Assembly: GCA_036501535.1 (NCBI GenBank)
Contig: DASYAE010000152.1
Span: forward strand, 1 to 40,266
Source of the DNA: DASYAE01 sp036501535
GTDB lineage: Bacteria > Actinomycetota > Actinomycetes > Streptomycetales > Catenulisporaceae
Reading direction: 5' to 3'
Length of the DNA stretch: 40,266 nucleotides
A model generated the notes under the pieces. The model saw only the letters and a list, made by a program, of their open reading frames with translations, made no database searches and was not told the DNA's origin. This document shows positions 16,486-24,388 of this stretch, one piece after another (within the stretch, counting starts at the first letter, position 1; each line of letters starts with the position of its first letter). Both the position numbers and the translations under genes were made by a program.

Positions 16486-18333
16486 ATGGCAGAGCGCAGC
16501 CGGACCGCCCCGGCCACCACCACCCGCCCCGAGCTGGCCGGGACCTTCGGCATGGTCGCCACCACGCACTGGCTGGCCTCGGCGGCCGGCATGGCGGTGC
16601 TCGAACGCGGCGGCAACGCCTTCGACGCGGCCGCGGCCGCCGCCTTCACCCTGCACGTCGTCGAGCCGCACCTCAACGGCCCGGGCGGCGAGGTGCCCAT
16701 CATCTTCCAGGCGGCCGAAGCGCCGGAACCCCGCGTGCTGTGCGGCCAGGGCGTGGCGCCCGGCGCGGCGACCGCCGCGCGTTTCGGCGAGTTCGGCATC
16801 ACGCTGATCCCGGGCACCGGCCTGCTGCCCGCCGTCGTGCCCGGCGCGGTCGGCGCCTGGCTCGCCCTGCTGCGCGACCACGGCTCACTCCCGTTGCGCG
16901 ACGTGCTCGACTACGCGATCGGCTACGCCGAACGGGGTCACCCGATCAGTGCCGGCGTGGTAGGCACGATCACCGTCGTCGCCGAGATGCTGCGCACCGC
17001 ATGGCCCGATTCGGCCGCGCAGTGGCTGCCGGGCGGCGCGCCGCCGGAGCCGGGCCGCATCGTGCGCAACGCCGCGCTGGCCGACACCTACCGGCGGCTG
17101 GTCGAGGAGGCCGAGGCGGGCGGGCGGGAGCGCGCGGCCGGGATCGAGGCGGCCCGGCGGGCCTGGTACGAGGGCTTCGTCGCCGAGGCGATCGACGAGT
17201 TCTGCCGCAAGCCGGTGCCCGACGAGACCGGCCGGGAGCACCGCGGCCTGCTGACCGGCGCGGACCTGGCCGCCTGGCAGCCGGCCTACGAGCCGACCGT
17301 GTCGGCGCGCTGGCGCGGCTGGACCGTGCACAAGGCCGGCGCCTGGTCGCAGGGCCCTGTGCTGCTCCAGCAGCTCGGCATGCTCGACGCGCTCGGCGAG
17401 CTGCCGCCGCCCGGCACCGCGCAGCGGGTCCACCGGGTGGTCGAGGTGGCGAAGCTCGCCTTCGCCGATCGCGAGGCCTGGTACGGCGACGATCCCGGCG
17501 TGCCGCTCGCGGCGCTGCTCGACCCGGCGTATCTCGCGGCGCGCGCGGCGCTGGTGAGCGACATCGCGCAGACCGCGCTGCGGCCCGGCAGCCCGGACGG
17601 GCGCGCGCCGCTGCTGCCGCGGTTCCTCTCGAGCCCCGACTCGATCGAGCAGGACGACATGGCGACCGACGCGATGTCAGCGGTCGAGCAGCCGGAGCCG
17701 AACGGCGTGGCGAAGGGGGACACCTGCCACATCGACGTGGTCGACCGGCACGGCAACATGGTCTCCGCGACGCCGTCAGGGGGCTGGCTTCAGTCCTCGC
17801 CGTACATTCCGCGGATCGGGTTCTGCCTCGGCACCCGGGCGCAGATGTTCTGGCTGGAGCAGGGACTGCCGAACTCGCTCGCCCCGGGCAGGCGGCCGCG
17901 CACCACGCTCTCCCCCTCGTTCGCCGTGCACGAAGACGGCAACGGCAACGGTGCTTATAGGAACGGTCCGGCGCGGACGTGGGCGTTCGGCACCCCCGGC
18001 GGGGACCAGCAGGACCAGTGGCAGCTGCTGCTCCTGCTCGGCCACGTCGCGGACGGCCTGAACCTGCAGGCCGCGATCGACGCGCCGGCCTGGCACTCGA
18101 ACGACGTGCCGTCCTCCTTCGCCCCGCGGCGCCGCTCGCCCGGCGCGGTGGTGGTCGAGCGCCGGATCGGCCCGGAGTGCCTGGCCGGCCTGCGCGAGCG
18201 CGGGCACCAGGTGGTCGAGGCGCCGCCCTGGTCGCTCGGCCGGCTCTCCTCGGTCACCCGGGACGCGTCGACCGGCGTGCTGCGCGCCGCGGCCAACCCG
18301 CGCGGGATGCAGGGCTATGCCGCGGGGCGGTAA
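16486..18333 (+). CDS. gamma-glutamyltransferase family protein
   Basis: A 615-residue member of the Ntn-hydrolase gamma-glutamyltransferase family, which hydrolyses or transfers gamma-glutamyl or acyl amide groups after self-cleavage. The nucleophile is Thr413 in KGDTCHIDVVDRHGNMVSATPS, the standard 'GTtH.sVvD..GnavS.T' site, here GDTCH rather than GTTH. The N-terminal part has the usual WLASAAGMAVLERGGNAFDAAAAAAF signature. No signal peptide is visible, so it is probably cytoplasmic, unlike classical secreted GGT. The ATG has AAGG about ten bases upstream. It converges on the amino-acid ABC operon with only 19 bases between stops; a link to amino-acid scavenging is possible but unproven. 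The GDTCH variant suggests a cephalosporin-acylase- or YwrD-like subgroup. Confidence 0.85.
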   Translation: MAERSRTAPATTTRPELAGTFGMVATTHWLASAAGMAVLERGGNAFDAAAAAAFTLHVVEPHLNGPGGEVPIIFQAAEAPEPRVLCGQGVAPGAATAARFGEFGITLIPGTGLLPAVVPGAVGAWLALLRDHGSLPLRDVLDYAIGYAERGHPISAGVVGTITVVAEMLRTAWPDSAAQWLPGGAPPEPGRIVRNAALADTYRRLVEEAEAGGRERAAGIEAARRAWYEGFVAEAIDEFCRKPVPDETGREHRGLLTGADLAAWQPAYEPTVSARWRGWTVHKAGAWSQGPVLLQQLGMLDALGELPPPGTAQRVHRVVEVAKLAFADREAWYGDDPGVPLAALLDPAYLAARAALVSDIAQTALRPGSPDGRAPLLPRFLSSPDSIEQDDMATDAMSAVEQPEPNGVAKGDTCHIDVVDRHGNMVSATPSGGWLQSSPYIPRIGFCLGTRAQMFWLEQGLPNSLAPGRRPRTTLSPSFAVHEDGNGNGAYRNGPARTWAFGTPGGDQQDQWQLLLLLGHVADGLNLQAAIDAPAWHSNDVPSSFAPRRRSPGAVVVERRIGPECLAGLRERGHQVVEAPPWSLGRLSSVTRDASTGVLRAAANPRGMQGYAAGR

Positions 18334-18352
18334 TACAGGCCACTGAGACGAA

Positions 18353-19135
18353 TCAGTGCTCGAACGTACGCGCGAGGAACCTGCGCGTCGCCTCCTCCCG
18401 CGGCCCGGTCAGAACCTGCTCGGCCGCGCCCTGTTCCGCGATCATGCCGCCGTCCAGGAAGCAGACCCGGTCGGCGGCGCGGCGGGCGAAGCCCATCTCG
18501 TGCGTGGCCATCAGGATCGTGAATCCGCGCTCCTTGAGGTCCGCGACCACGTCCAGCACCTCGCCGACCAGTTCCGGGTCGAGCGCGGAGGTGATCTCGT
18601 CGAACAGCAGCACCTCCGGCTCCGCGGCCAGGGCGCGGGCGATCGCGGCGCGCTGCTGCTGGCCGCCGGAGAGCCGGTCGGGGTACTCCCCCGCCTTGTC
18701 CGCCAGGCCCAGCCGGGCCAGCAGTTCGCGCGCCCGCTCTTCCGCCTGCGCGCGCGGGACCTTGTGCGCCTTGCGCGGCCCGAGGGTGATGTTGTCGAGC
18801 ACGGTCAGGTGCGGGAAGAGGTTGTAGGCCTGGAACACGATGCCGATCCGGCGCCGCAGCGCCGCGGTGTTCGCCGCCGGATCGGACAGCTCGACGCCGC
18901 CGAGGTGGATCGTGCCGTCGTCGATCTCCTCGAGCAGGTCGATGCAGCGCAGCAGGGTCGACTTGCCCGAGCCGGAGCCGCCGATCAGGCACACCACCTG
19001 GTGCGCCGCGACGTCCAGGTCGACCGAGCGCAGCACGACGCGCCCGCCGTACTGCTTGCGCAGGCCTCTGATCTGCAGCAGCGGTTCGAGCGCGGTCGGC
19101 GGCGCCGGGCGGCCGACGCCGTCCGCGGCCGTCAC
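18353..19135 (-). CDS. polar amino-acid ABC transporter ATP-binding protein
   Basis: A 260-residue ABC ATPase powering the adjacent permease. Visible are Walker A GGSGSGKST, the Q-loop in VFQAYNLFPHLTVLDN, the signature LSGGQQQR, Walker B VLLFDEITSALDPE, and the switch His in ATHEMGFA. The HisP/GlnQ subfamily is recognised from 'YNLFPHLTVLDNITLGP' and 'ATHEMGFARRAADRVCFLDGG'. The Walker B is followed by Ile where many relatives have Pro. GTG 19135 overlaps the permease stop as GTGA, so translation is coupled. It is the last gene of the binding protein-permease-ATPase operon. Confidence 0.93.
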   Translation of the reverse strand: MTAADGVGRPAPPTALEPLLQIRGLRKQYGGRVVLRSVDLDVAAHQVVCLIGGSGSGKSTLLRCIDLLEEIDDGTIHLGGVELSDPAANTAALRRRIGIVFQAYNLFPHLTVLDNITLGPRKAHKVPRAQAEERARELLARLGLADKAGEYPDRLSGGQQQRAAIARALAAEPEVLLFDEITSALDPELVGEVLDVVADLKERGFTILMATHEMGFARRAADRVCFLDGGMIAEQGAAEQVLTGPREEATRRFLARTFEH

Positions 19136-20013
19136 CCGGCCGCCGCCCACTGCTTGGACATCGCCCTGCGCTGCAGCCGGTCGGTGTATCTGGCCAGCGG
19201 AATCGTCACGGCGATGAACAGTACTGCGGCACCGAGGTAGGGCGTGTAGTTGAAGTCGTAGTCGGCCGAGATCTGCGCGTGCCTCAGCGCCTCCAGCGGG
19301 CCGATGGTGGCGACCAGCGCGGTGTCCTTCTGCAATGAGACGAAGTCGTTGAGCAGCGGCGGGACCACGTTGCGCACGGCCTGCGGGAGCACGACATGGC
19401 GCAGCGCCTGCGTCTCGGACAGGCCGAGCGCCCGCGCCGCGTTGCGCTGCGAGGGGTGCACCGAGTTGAGGCCGGCCCGGAACACCTCGCCGACGTACGC
19501 CGCGTAGGAGAGTACGAGCGCGATCACGCCGAGCACCCACGGCTGCGAGGGGGTGCCCTGGAGCTGCAGCGCCGGCAGGCCGAATCCGACCACGAAGATG
19601 ATCAGCAGGGTCGGCGTGCCGCGGAACACGTCCACGTACCCGGTCGCGGCCAGGCGCAGCGGCAGCAGGCCGGGCGAGCGGGTGGTCCGGACCAGCGCGA
19701 CCGCCAGGCCCAGCACCAGGATCAGCGCCTCGGCGACCAGGAACATCTGCACGTTGAGCCAGAAGCCGCCGAGCGTGGCCGGGAAGGTGCGGGTGAATTC
19801 GGGCCAGGACAGGAACGTGCCGCGCACCCGCGCCCAGCCCGGCGAGAGGACCGCCGCGGCGCACACCAGGACGACGAACGCAAGGGTGCACAGCGCGGCG
19901 ATCCAGCGGTTGCGGATCCGGCGCGACCGGCGGTAGCGCTCGCGTTCCAGCTGCCGGGGGCTGGGCCGGTAGTCCTGCGGCGCGCCGCCCCACGCGGTCT
20001 CGGGGCTCGCCAT
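19132..20013 (-). CDS. polar amino-acid ABC transporter permease
   Basis: A 293-residue inner-membrane permease of the His/Glu/Gln/Arg/opine (HEQRo) family. After a basic cytoplasmic N-terminus (~35 residues) come about six membrane helices. The EAA loop that docks the ATPase is AARALGLSETQALRHVVLPQAVRNVVPPLLNDF around residues 190-222, and VDVFRGTPTLLIIFVVGFGLP is the family hallmark. It starts four bases after the binding-protein stop and overlaps the ATPase start by four bases. A single permease gene implies a homodimer. Substrate probably a polar amino acid. Confidence 0.93.
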   Translation of the reverse strand: MASPETAWGGAPQDYRPSPRQLERERYRRSRRIRNRWIAALCTLAFVVLVCAAAVLSPGWARVRGTFLSWPEFTRTFPATLGGFWLNVQMFLVAEALILVLGLAVALVRTTRSPGLLPLRLAATGYVDVFRGTPTLLIIFVVGFGLPALQLQGTPSQPWVLGVIALVLSYAAYVGEVFRAGLNSVHPSQRNAARALGLSETQALRHVVLPQAVRNVVPPLLNDFVSLQKDTALVATIGPLEALRHAQISADYDFNYTPYLGAAVLFIAVTIPLARYTDRLQRRAMSKQWAAAG

Positions 20014-20017
20014 CAGG

Positions 20018-20935
20018 TCACTGCTTCAGCTCGGGGACGTCGGCGGAGGCGGAGAGCCACTGGGTGGTGATCTGCGCGAGCTTGCCGTCGGACTCGAGCG
20101 CGCCGAGCGCCTTGTCCACGCACGCCGTCAGCTTGCTGCCCTTCTGCAGCAGCAGCCCGAACTGCTCGGGCGCGGAGCCGCCGTTGTAGCTGAACTGGCC
20201 GAGGATCTTGCCGCCGGACAGCTCGGAGCTCGCCAGGTAGAAGACCGTCGGCATGTCGGTGACGATCGCGTCGACCTGCCCGTCCTGCAGCGCGTTGATC
20301 TCGTCGTCGGTGGTGTTGTAGACGCTGGGCTGCTGGCTCGGCTTGATCTGGTCCAGCACGGCCTGGTAGCTGGTCGTGGCCACCTGCACCCCGATCCTCG
20401 CGCCCTTCAGCGCGCTGAGCGAGGTCGCGTTCGCGTACTGCGACTTGTCCAGCACCAGCACGCCCTGGTCGGCGGTGTAGTAGCCGGTGGAGAAGTCGAC
20501 CGCCTTGGCCCGCTGGCTGGTGATGGAGATCTCGTTGATGTCGAAGTCGAAGTCTTTCTTCCCCGGCGCATACGAGCTGTCGAAAGGCTCGATGACCCAC
20601 TTGACCTGCGCCTTGCTGAACCCGAGCTGCGCGGCCACGGCATAGGCCACGGCGCTCTCGAAGCCCTGCCCGTTCGCCGGGTCGTTGCCGGCGAACCAGG
20701 GCTCGTACGCCGGCGAGTCGGTCGCCACGGTCAGCTGGCCCGACTTGAAGAGGCTCAGACTGCTGACGCTGCCGCAGTCGGCGGCCGAAGCGGTGCCCGA
20801 CGAGCTGCTGGAGGTCGGCGCGCAGGCCGCGGTGGCCAGCGCGAGGGCTGCGGCGGCCGAGGCGGCGAGCACCGTGCGCACACGATGCGGACCAGTGTCA
20901 TGAGAACGTGCAGCACGGAACTGGGTGCGGGGCAC
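20018..20935 (-). CDS. polar amino-acid ABC transporter substrate-binding lipoprotein
   Basis: A 305-residue family-3 solute-binding lipoprotein. The signal peptide ends at lipobox LATAAC (Cys38), followed by a Ser/Thr tether. Ligand-domain motifs are LTVATDSPAYEPWF, GQGFESAVAYAVAAQLGF, FDFDINEISITSQRAKAVDFSTGYY and AQDGQ-type VDAIVTDMPT. The Arg that binds the amino-acid carboxylate is expected in TSQRAKAVDFS. It is the first gene of the importer operon and is preceded by a 194-base gap with a palindrome. The exact amino acid is not predictable. Confidence 0.92.
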   Translation of the reverse strand: MPRTQFRAARSHDTGPHRVRTVLAASAAAALALATAACAPTSSSSSGTASAADCGSVSSLSLFKSGQLTVATDSPAYEPWFAGNDPANGQGFESAVAYAVAAQLGFSKAQVKWVIEPFDSSYAPGKKDFDFDINEISITSQRAKAVDFSTGYYTADQGVLVLDKSQYANATSLSALKGARIGVQVATTSYQAVLDQIKPSQQPSVYNTTDDEINALQDGQVDAIVTDMPTVFYLASSELSGGKILGQFSYNGGSAPEQFGLLLQKGSKLTACVDKALGALESDGKLAQITTQWLSASADVPELKQ

Positions 20936-21040
20936 GGGATCTTCCTTACGTGAGTCCGGACGGTCGGTCGGCGGGGGCGCCTACTCTGCACAGCACCTTC
21001 TGGTCACAGTGCACGCCGAACACAGGTCAGTCGAGCAGCG

Positions 21041-21055
21041 CACGTGGTCCACGTG
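21041..21055. promoter_or_regulatory. palindrome before the amino-acid importer operon
   Basis: CACGTGG-T-CCACGTG is a perfect 15-bp inverted repeat containing two CACGTG cores. It lies 106-120 bases upstream of the binding-protein start, in an otherwise gene-free gap (20936-21129), and looks like a repressor or activator site. The cognate protein is unknown. A TTGACA occurs on the minus strand at 21124-21119 with no convincing -10. Confidence 0.5.
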
Positions 21056-21129
21056 GCGCCGCCGTATGAGATCGACTGATCCGGACACGCCCCCAGCATC
21101 GCGATCGCCTTCCAGCCCTGTCAACCCGG

Positions 21130-21990
21130 TTAGTCGCGGTGGCCGGCGATCTCCAGCTCCAGCACCGGATCCCCCTCGCGCAGCCCGAACCGCTCGGCCG
21201 CCGAGCCGCCGCGCACCACCAGTTCGGCGAATCCGAGCCCGGAGCTGCCGGTGGTCAGGCCCGGATCGCCATGCGGGACGTCGGGCAGGCGGTCGAAGCA
21301 GCGCACTGCGTGCGTGCGCCCGTCGCGCGGACTGGCGACGCCGACCCGCTCCCCCGCGCGATATCCGGCGATCGCGCCGGCCGGGACGTCGAGCTTGCAG
21401 TTCCCGAAGTTGTCCACCACGGCCACCCGGGCCACGCCATCGCCGTCGTTCGCAGCGTCGGGAACGGCGGTCGTCGTCGAGGGCACCGGCCGCCCGTCCA
21501 CCAGCCAGCGGGTCAGCAGCGGGACGTACCAGAGGCTGCGGAACTGCGTGTTCGTGATCTGATCGACCTGCTCGGGGGTGAACCGGGCCCACCGCGCGGC
21601 GGCCGCCCCGACCGTCTCCCGCACGTCGGTCACCTCCACTTTCTCAATACCCAGATGCCGTCGCAGCGGCGCGAGGACCCGCGGGTTGAAGGTGCTGACG
21701 ACCAGGTTCCGCTCGTGCCGGAAGAAGCAGAACGGCGCGCCGTTGGGCCAGACCCCGTCCCGCGGCGCGATGTTGACCAGCACCGCGATCGGCCGTCCCG
21801 CGCCGCCGCAGAGCCCGGCCGCCTGCAGCGTGTCGAGCAGGGTGAGGGCCGCGAAGCCCTCCGGATCGGCGCCGCCGAGCGGCAGCACGGTCGGGGCCTG
21901 GCCGAACAGCGCGGCCAGCCGGGCGCTCTGCCGGGCCACCGCGTTGGCGTCGCAGCAGTCGGTCAGCGAGACGATCGGCGGGTTATCCAT
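21130..21990 (-). CDS. SAM hydroxide adenosyltransferase (SAM hydrolase, DUF62)
   Basis: A 286-residue member of the SAM_adeno_trans family (formerly DUF62), relatives of fluorinase and chlorinase, which hydrolyse S-adenosylmethionine to adenosine and methionine. Family features are the early acidic SLTDCCDANAV, an NTQFRSLWYVPLLTRWLVDG linker, and a C-terminal beta-domain with VAVVDNFGNCKLDVP, matching the DxFGN motif. The start has AGGAAGGTG upstream. Unusually it is preceded by a short leader ORF and a classical U-tract terminator, suggesting premature termination controls it. The first Asp motif is TDCCDAN rather than the common TDFG, so the active site may be variant. Family call fairly secure. 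Confidence 0.8.
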   Translation of the reverse strand: MDNPPIVSLTDCCDANAVARQSARLAALFGQAPTVLPLGGADPEGFAALTLLDTLQAAGLCGGAGRPIAVLVNIAPRDGVWPNGAPFCFFRHERNLVVSTFNPRVLAPLRRHLGIEKVEVTDVRETVGAAAARWARFTPEQVDQITNTQFRSLWYVPLLTRWLVDGRPVPSTTTAVPDAANDGDGVARVAVVDNFGNCKLDVPAGAIAGYRAGERVGVASPRDGRTHAVRCFDRLPDVPHGDPGLTTGSSGLGFAELVVRGGSAAERFGLREGDPVLELEIAGHRD

Positions 21991-22057
21991 GGCGCGTCAC
22001 CTTCCTGGGCAGGGGGTTCATGGGGATCGAATGGGGATCGGACGGTTTGCGGGCAAC

Positions 22058-22090
22058 AAAAAACGGACCTCCCGTCTCCGGGAGGTCCGT
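22058..22090 (-). terminator. intrinsic terminator in the SAM hydrolase leader (attenuator)
   Basis: A perfect 12-bp stem (22063-22074 with 22079-22090) and 4-base loop is followed on the minus strand by six T residues. The RNA reads ...GGGAGGUCCGUUUUUUG. It lies between the leader peptide and the SAM hydrolase start at 21990. Its 5' arm can also pair with CUCCGGAGGU inside the leader ORF, with one bulged base, giving a competing antiterminator. This is one of very few U-tract terminators in the window. Confidence 0.8.
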
Positions 22091-22113
22091 CGCGTCACGC
22101 GCGCACGGCTTCG

Positions 22114-22155
22114 CTAGCGAAGCACCTCCGGAGTCCGGAAGGTCATTCGCATCAT
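22114..22155 (-). CDS. putative leader peptide MMRMTFRTPEVLR
   Basis: A 13-codon ORF starts ATG-ATG-CGA-ATG and ends at a TAG that is the centre of a perfect 16-bp palindrome GCTTCGCTAGCGAAGC (22108-22123). Three of its first four codons are Met. It is followed 24 bases on by the terminator stem. A candidate -10, TAGGCT (22192-22187), lies upstream; no Shine-Dalgarno is evident. I infer ribosome-mediated attenuation of the SAM hydrolase gene, but translation of the leader is unproven. Confidence 0.5.
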   Translation of the reverse strand: MMRMTFRTPEVLR

Positions 22156-22306
22156 GGCGATGGCGGTCGTGCGCTGCACGGCAGGGAGCCTAGCAGAGCG
22201 CGGCGCCCGGTCCGCCCCCTGTCTCACGGTCCGGCGGCCCCTATGCGCGGGCGACACGCCCCGCGGACGGCGAGCGCCTGTCGGTGGTCCGGTTCACCAT
22301 GGGAAC

Positions 22307-23833
22307 ATGCTGCTTGCCGATGTGGTGAACGCCTCCGCGCGCGTCGCGGCGACCCGGTCCCGGCTGGCCAAGGTCGACGCGCTCGCATCCGTGCTGCTGC
22401 TCGCGGCCGATCCGGCGGAAGTCCGCGCGGTGACGGCGTTCCTGACCGGCATACCGCTGCAGGGCAGGATAGGCACCGGCTGGCGCACGCTCTCCGCGGT
22501 GAACGCGGCGCCGGCCGAGGAGCCGAGCCTGACCGTGATGGAGCTCGACGGCGTGCTCACGCAGGTCGCGCAGACCTCCGGCTCCGGCTCGACGGTGCGC
22601 CGCGGCGAGCTGCTCGCCCGGACGCTCGGTCGCGCCACCGCGGCCGAGCAGGACTTCCTGATCCGCTTGCTGACCGGCGAGCTCAGGCAGGGCGCGCTGG
22701 ACGGGATCATGGTGGACGCGGTCGCGAAGGCTTCAGGCGTGCAGGCCGAACAGGCGCGGCGCGCCTACATGCTCTCCGGCTCGCTGCCCGACACGGCCGC
22801 GGCGGCGCTGAACGGCGGGACGGACGCGCTCGCGGCGTTCCGGCTCCAGCTCGGCCGGCCGATCCGCCCGATGCTCGCCTCGCCCGCGGAGTCGCTGCCC
22901 GACGCGCTGACCGAGCTCGGCGCGGTCAGCGTCGAGTTCAAGCTGGACGGTGCCCGCATCCAGGTGCACAAGGACGGCGACGAGGTGCGGATATTCACCC
23001 GGACGCTGCGCGAGATCACCGGCAGCGTGCCGGAGCTGGTCGCGCTGATCCGCGGGCTGCCGTGCCACTCGGCGGTCCTGGACGGCGAGACGCTCGCCCT
23101 CGACGACGCCACCGGCCGGCCGCGCCCGTTCCAGGAGACGATGAGCCGCTTCGGCGCCGCCTCGGAGCGCGAGCTGCTGCTGCACCCTTACTTCTTCGAC
23201 TGCCTGCACCTCGACGGGGTCGACCTGCTGGACCGGCCGCTGCACGAGCGGGCCCGGCTGCTGCGCGAGGCGGCCGGCGGGCACGTCGTGCGCGGCGTCC
23301 AGGAGCCGAGCGCCGAGCAGGCCGCGGACCTGCTCGCCGAGGCGCTGGCGGCCGGGCACGAGGGCGTCATGGTCAAGGCGCTCGGCTCGGTGTACGCGGC
23401 CGGCCGGCGCGGCCGGTCCTGGCAGAAGGTCAAGCCGGTGCACACGCTGGACCTGGTGGTTCTGGCCGCCGAGTGGGGCCACGGCCGGCGCACCGGCTTT
23501 CTGTCGAACCTGCACCTCGGCGCGCGCGACCCGGGCGGCGGCCCGCCGGTGATGGTGGGCAAGACGTTCAAGGGGCTCACCGACGAGCTGCTGGCCTGGC
23601 AGACCGCCGAGTTCCCGCGGCACGAGCTGCGCCGCACCGACTGGGCCGTGTACCTCCAGCCGGAGCTCGTGGTCGAGATCGAGCTGGACGGGGTGCAGGT
23701 CAGCCCGCGCTATCCGGGCGGGGTCGCGCTGCGCTTCGCCCGCGTGGTGCGCTATCGGCCGGACAAGGAGGCAGCCGACGCGGACACCATCGACACCGTG
23801 CGCGCCCTGCTTCCGGGCGAGCCCGGGCGGTAA
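22307..23833 (+). CDS. ATP-dependent DNA ligase (LigB-type)
   Basis: A 508-residue ATP-dependent DNA ligase sealing nicks in duplex DNA. It has an N-terminal helical DNA-binding domain (~1-190), then the nucleotidyltransferase core: motif I EFKLDGAR with adenylated Lys212, motif III LDGETL and FFDCLHLDG, motif IV EGVMVKA, motif V SWQKVKP. A C-terminal OB-fold ends VSPRYPGGVALRFARVVRYRPDK. Size and MLLADVV...RSRLAKVDALA resemble mycobacterial LigB, which supplements the essential NAD-dependent ligase. The start is ATG 22307; the frame extends upstream to 22154 but would overlap the divergent attenuator region. No clear ribosome-binding site is seen. Confidence 0.9.
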   Translation: MLLADVVNASARVAATRSRLAKVDALASVLLLAADPAEVRAVTAFLTGIPLQGRIGTGWRTLSAVNAAPAEEPSLTVMELDGVLTQVAQTSGSGSTVRRGELLARTLGRATAAEQDFLIRLLTGELRQGALDGIMVDAVAKASGVQAEQARRAYMLSGSLPDTAAAALNGGTDALAAFRLQLGRPIRPMLASPAESLPDALTELGAVSVEFKLDGARIQVHKDGDEVRIFTRTLREITGSVPELVALIRGLPCHSAVLDGETLALDDATGRPRPFQETMSRFGAASERELLLHPYFFDCLHLDGVDLLDRPLHERARLLREAAGGHVVRGVQEPSAEQAADLLAEALAAGHEGVMVKALGSVYAAGRRGRSWQKVKPVHTLDLVVLAAEWGHGRRTGFLSNLHLGARDPGGGPPVMVGKTFKGLTDELLAWQTAEFPRHELRRTDWAVYLQPELVVEIELDGVQVSPRYPGGVALRFARVVRYRPDKEAADADTIDTVRALLPGEPGR

Positions 23834-23873
23834 GTCCCGGCCGGCCGGCGCGGTGGCTACTTCAGGCGGGTCC

Positions 23874-24071
23874 TCACTTGTGCCCCGAGTCGGCGATCCG
23901 GGTCAGCAGGTCGAGGTCGATCAAGCTGGATATCCGGCCGTTGCAGCCTTCGGCGGCGTGCGCGACCGTCGAGGCGCTGCCGCCGAGGCCGACCGCGAAG
24001 ACCACGCTGAGCAGCACCGCGGCCGCGCGGATCAGAAACCTGCGGCCGCGGCCGGGTCCGGAGGTGCGCAT
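23874..24071 (-). CDS. small secreted protein (65 aa)
   Basis: A 65-residue protein with a basic n-region (RTSGPGRGRRFLIR), a hydrophobic core AAAVLLSVVFAVGLGG, and a probable AHA-A cleavage site. The mature part is about 26 residues with one cysteine: EGCNGRISSLIDLDLLTRI.... GGGAG lies nine bases before the ATG, which is preferred to an ATG at 24101. It converges on the DNA ligase gene across 40 bases containing repeated CCGG blocks that could terminate both. The function is not recognised; it could be a signal or a small surface peptide. Confidence 0.55.
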   Translation of the reverse strand: MRTSGPGRGRRFLIRAAAVLLSVVFAVGLGGSASTVAHAAEGCNGRISSLIDLDLLTRIADSGHK

Positions 24072-24139
24072 GGTGTTCGGCTCCCAATCGGCTCGTCGCA
24101 CTGGACTGCGGGCGGCTCGGCACCGGCACTGACCGCTGC

Positions 24140-24169
24140 CACTGGCACTCGCACTGGCACTGGCACTGG
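24140..24169 (+). repeat. CACTGG hexamer tandem repeat
   Basis: Five head-to-tail hexamers, CACTGG with one CACTCG variant, lie in the divergent gap between the small secreted protein and the esterase. It is a simple microsatellite with no visible role. The rest of the gap (24072-24388) shows no gene. Confidence 0.8.
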
Positions 24170-24388
24170 GCCGGGCGGGCGCGCTGACGCCGAGTCATCT
24201 TTGATCAGCTTGCTCCGATCGGCCGGGTCCGATACATCCGAGTCGGCCATCCGAGTGACGCCGCCGACACGCCGCCGAGGCCTCCCGACGTCGAAGTATC
24301 CCTCCCGCGAGAAACACCCCGAATATCATCGGTCTGCCGGCTGGCGTCCCCTACGCTCGCGCTCGCACCCCCCCGGAAAGGCGGAGCG

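Noticed and set aside
21139..24132. 997-codon plus-strand frame across SAM hydrolase and DNA ligase
   Set aside because: Out of frame with the ligase and antisense to the SAM hydrolase; low-complexity Arg/Ala/Gly product. It would also read through the attenuator.
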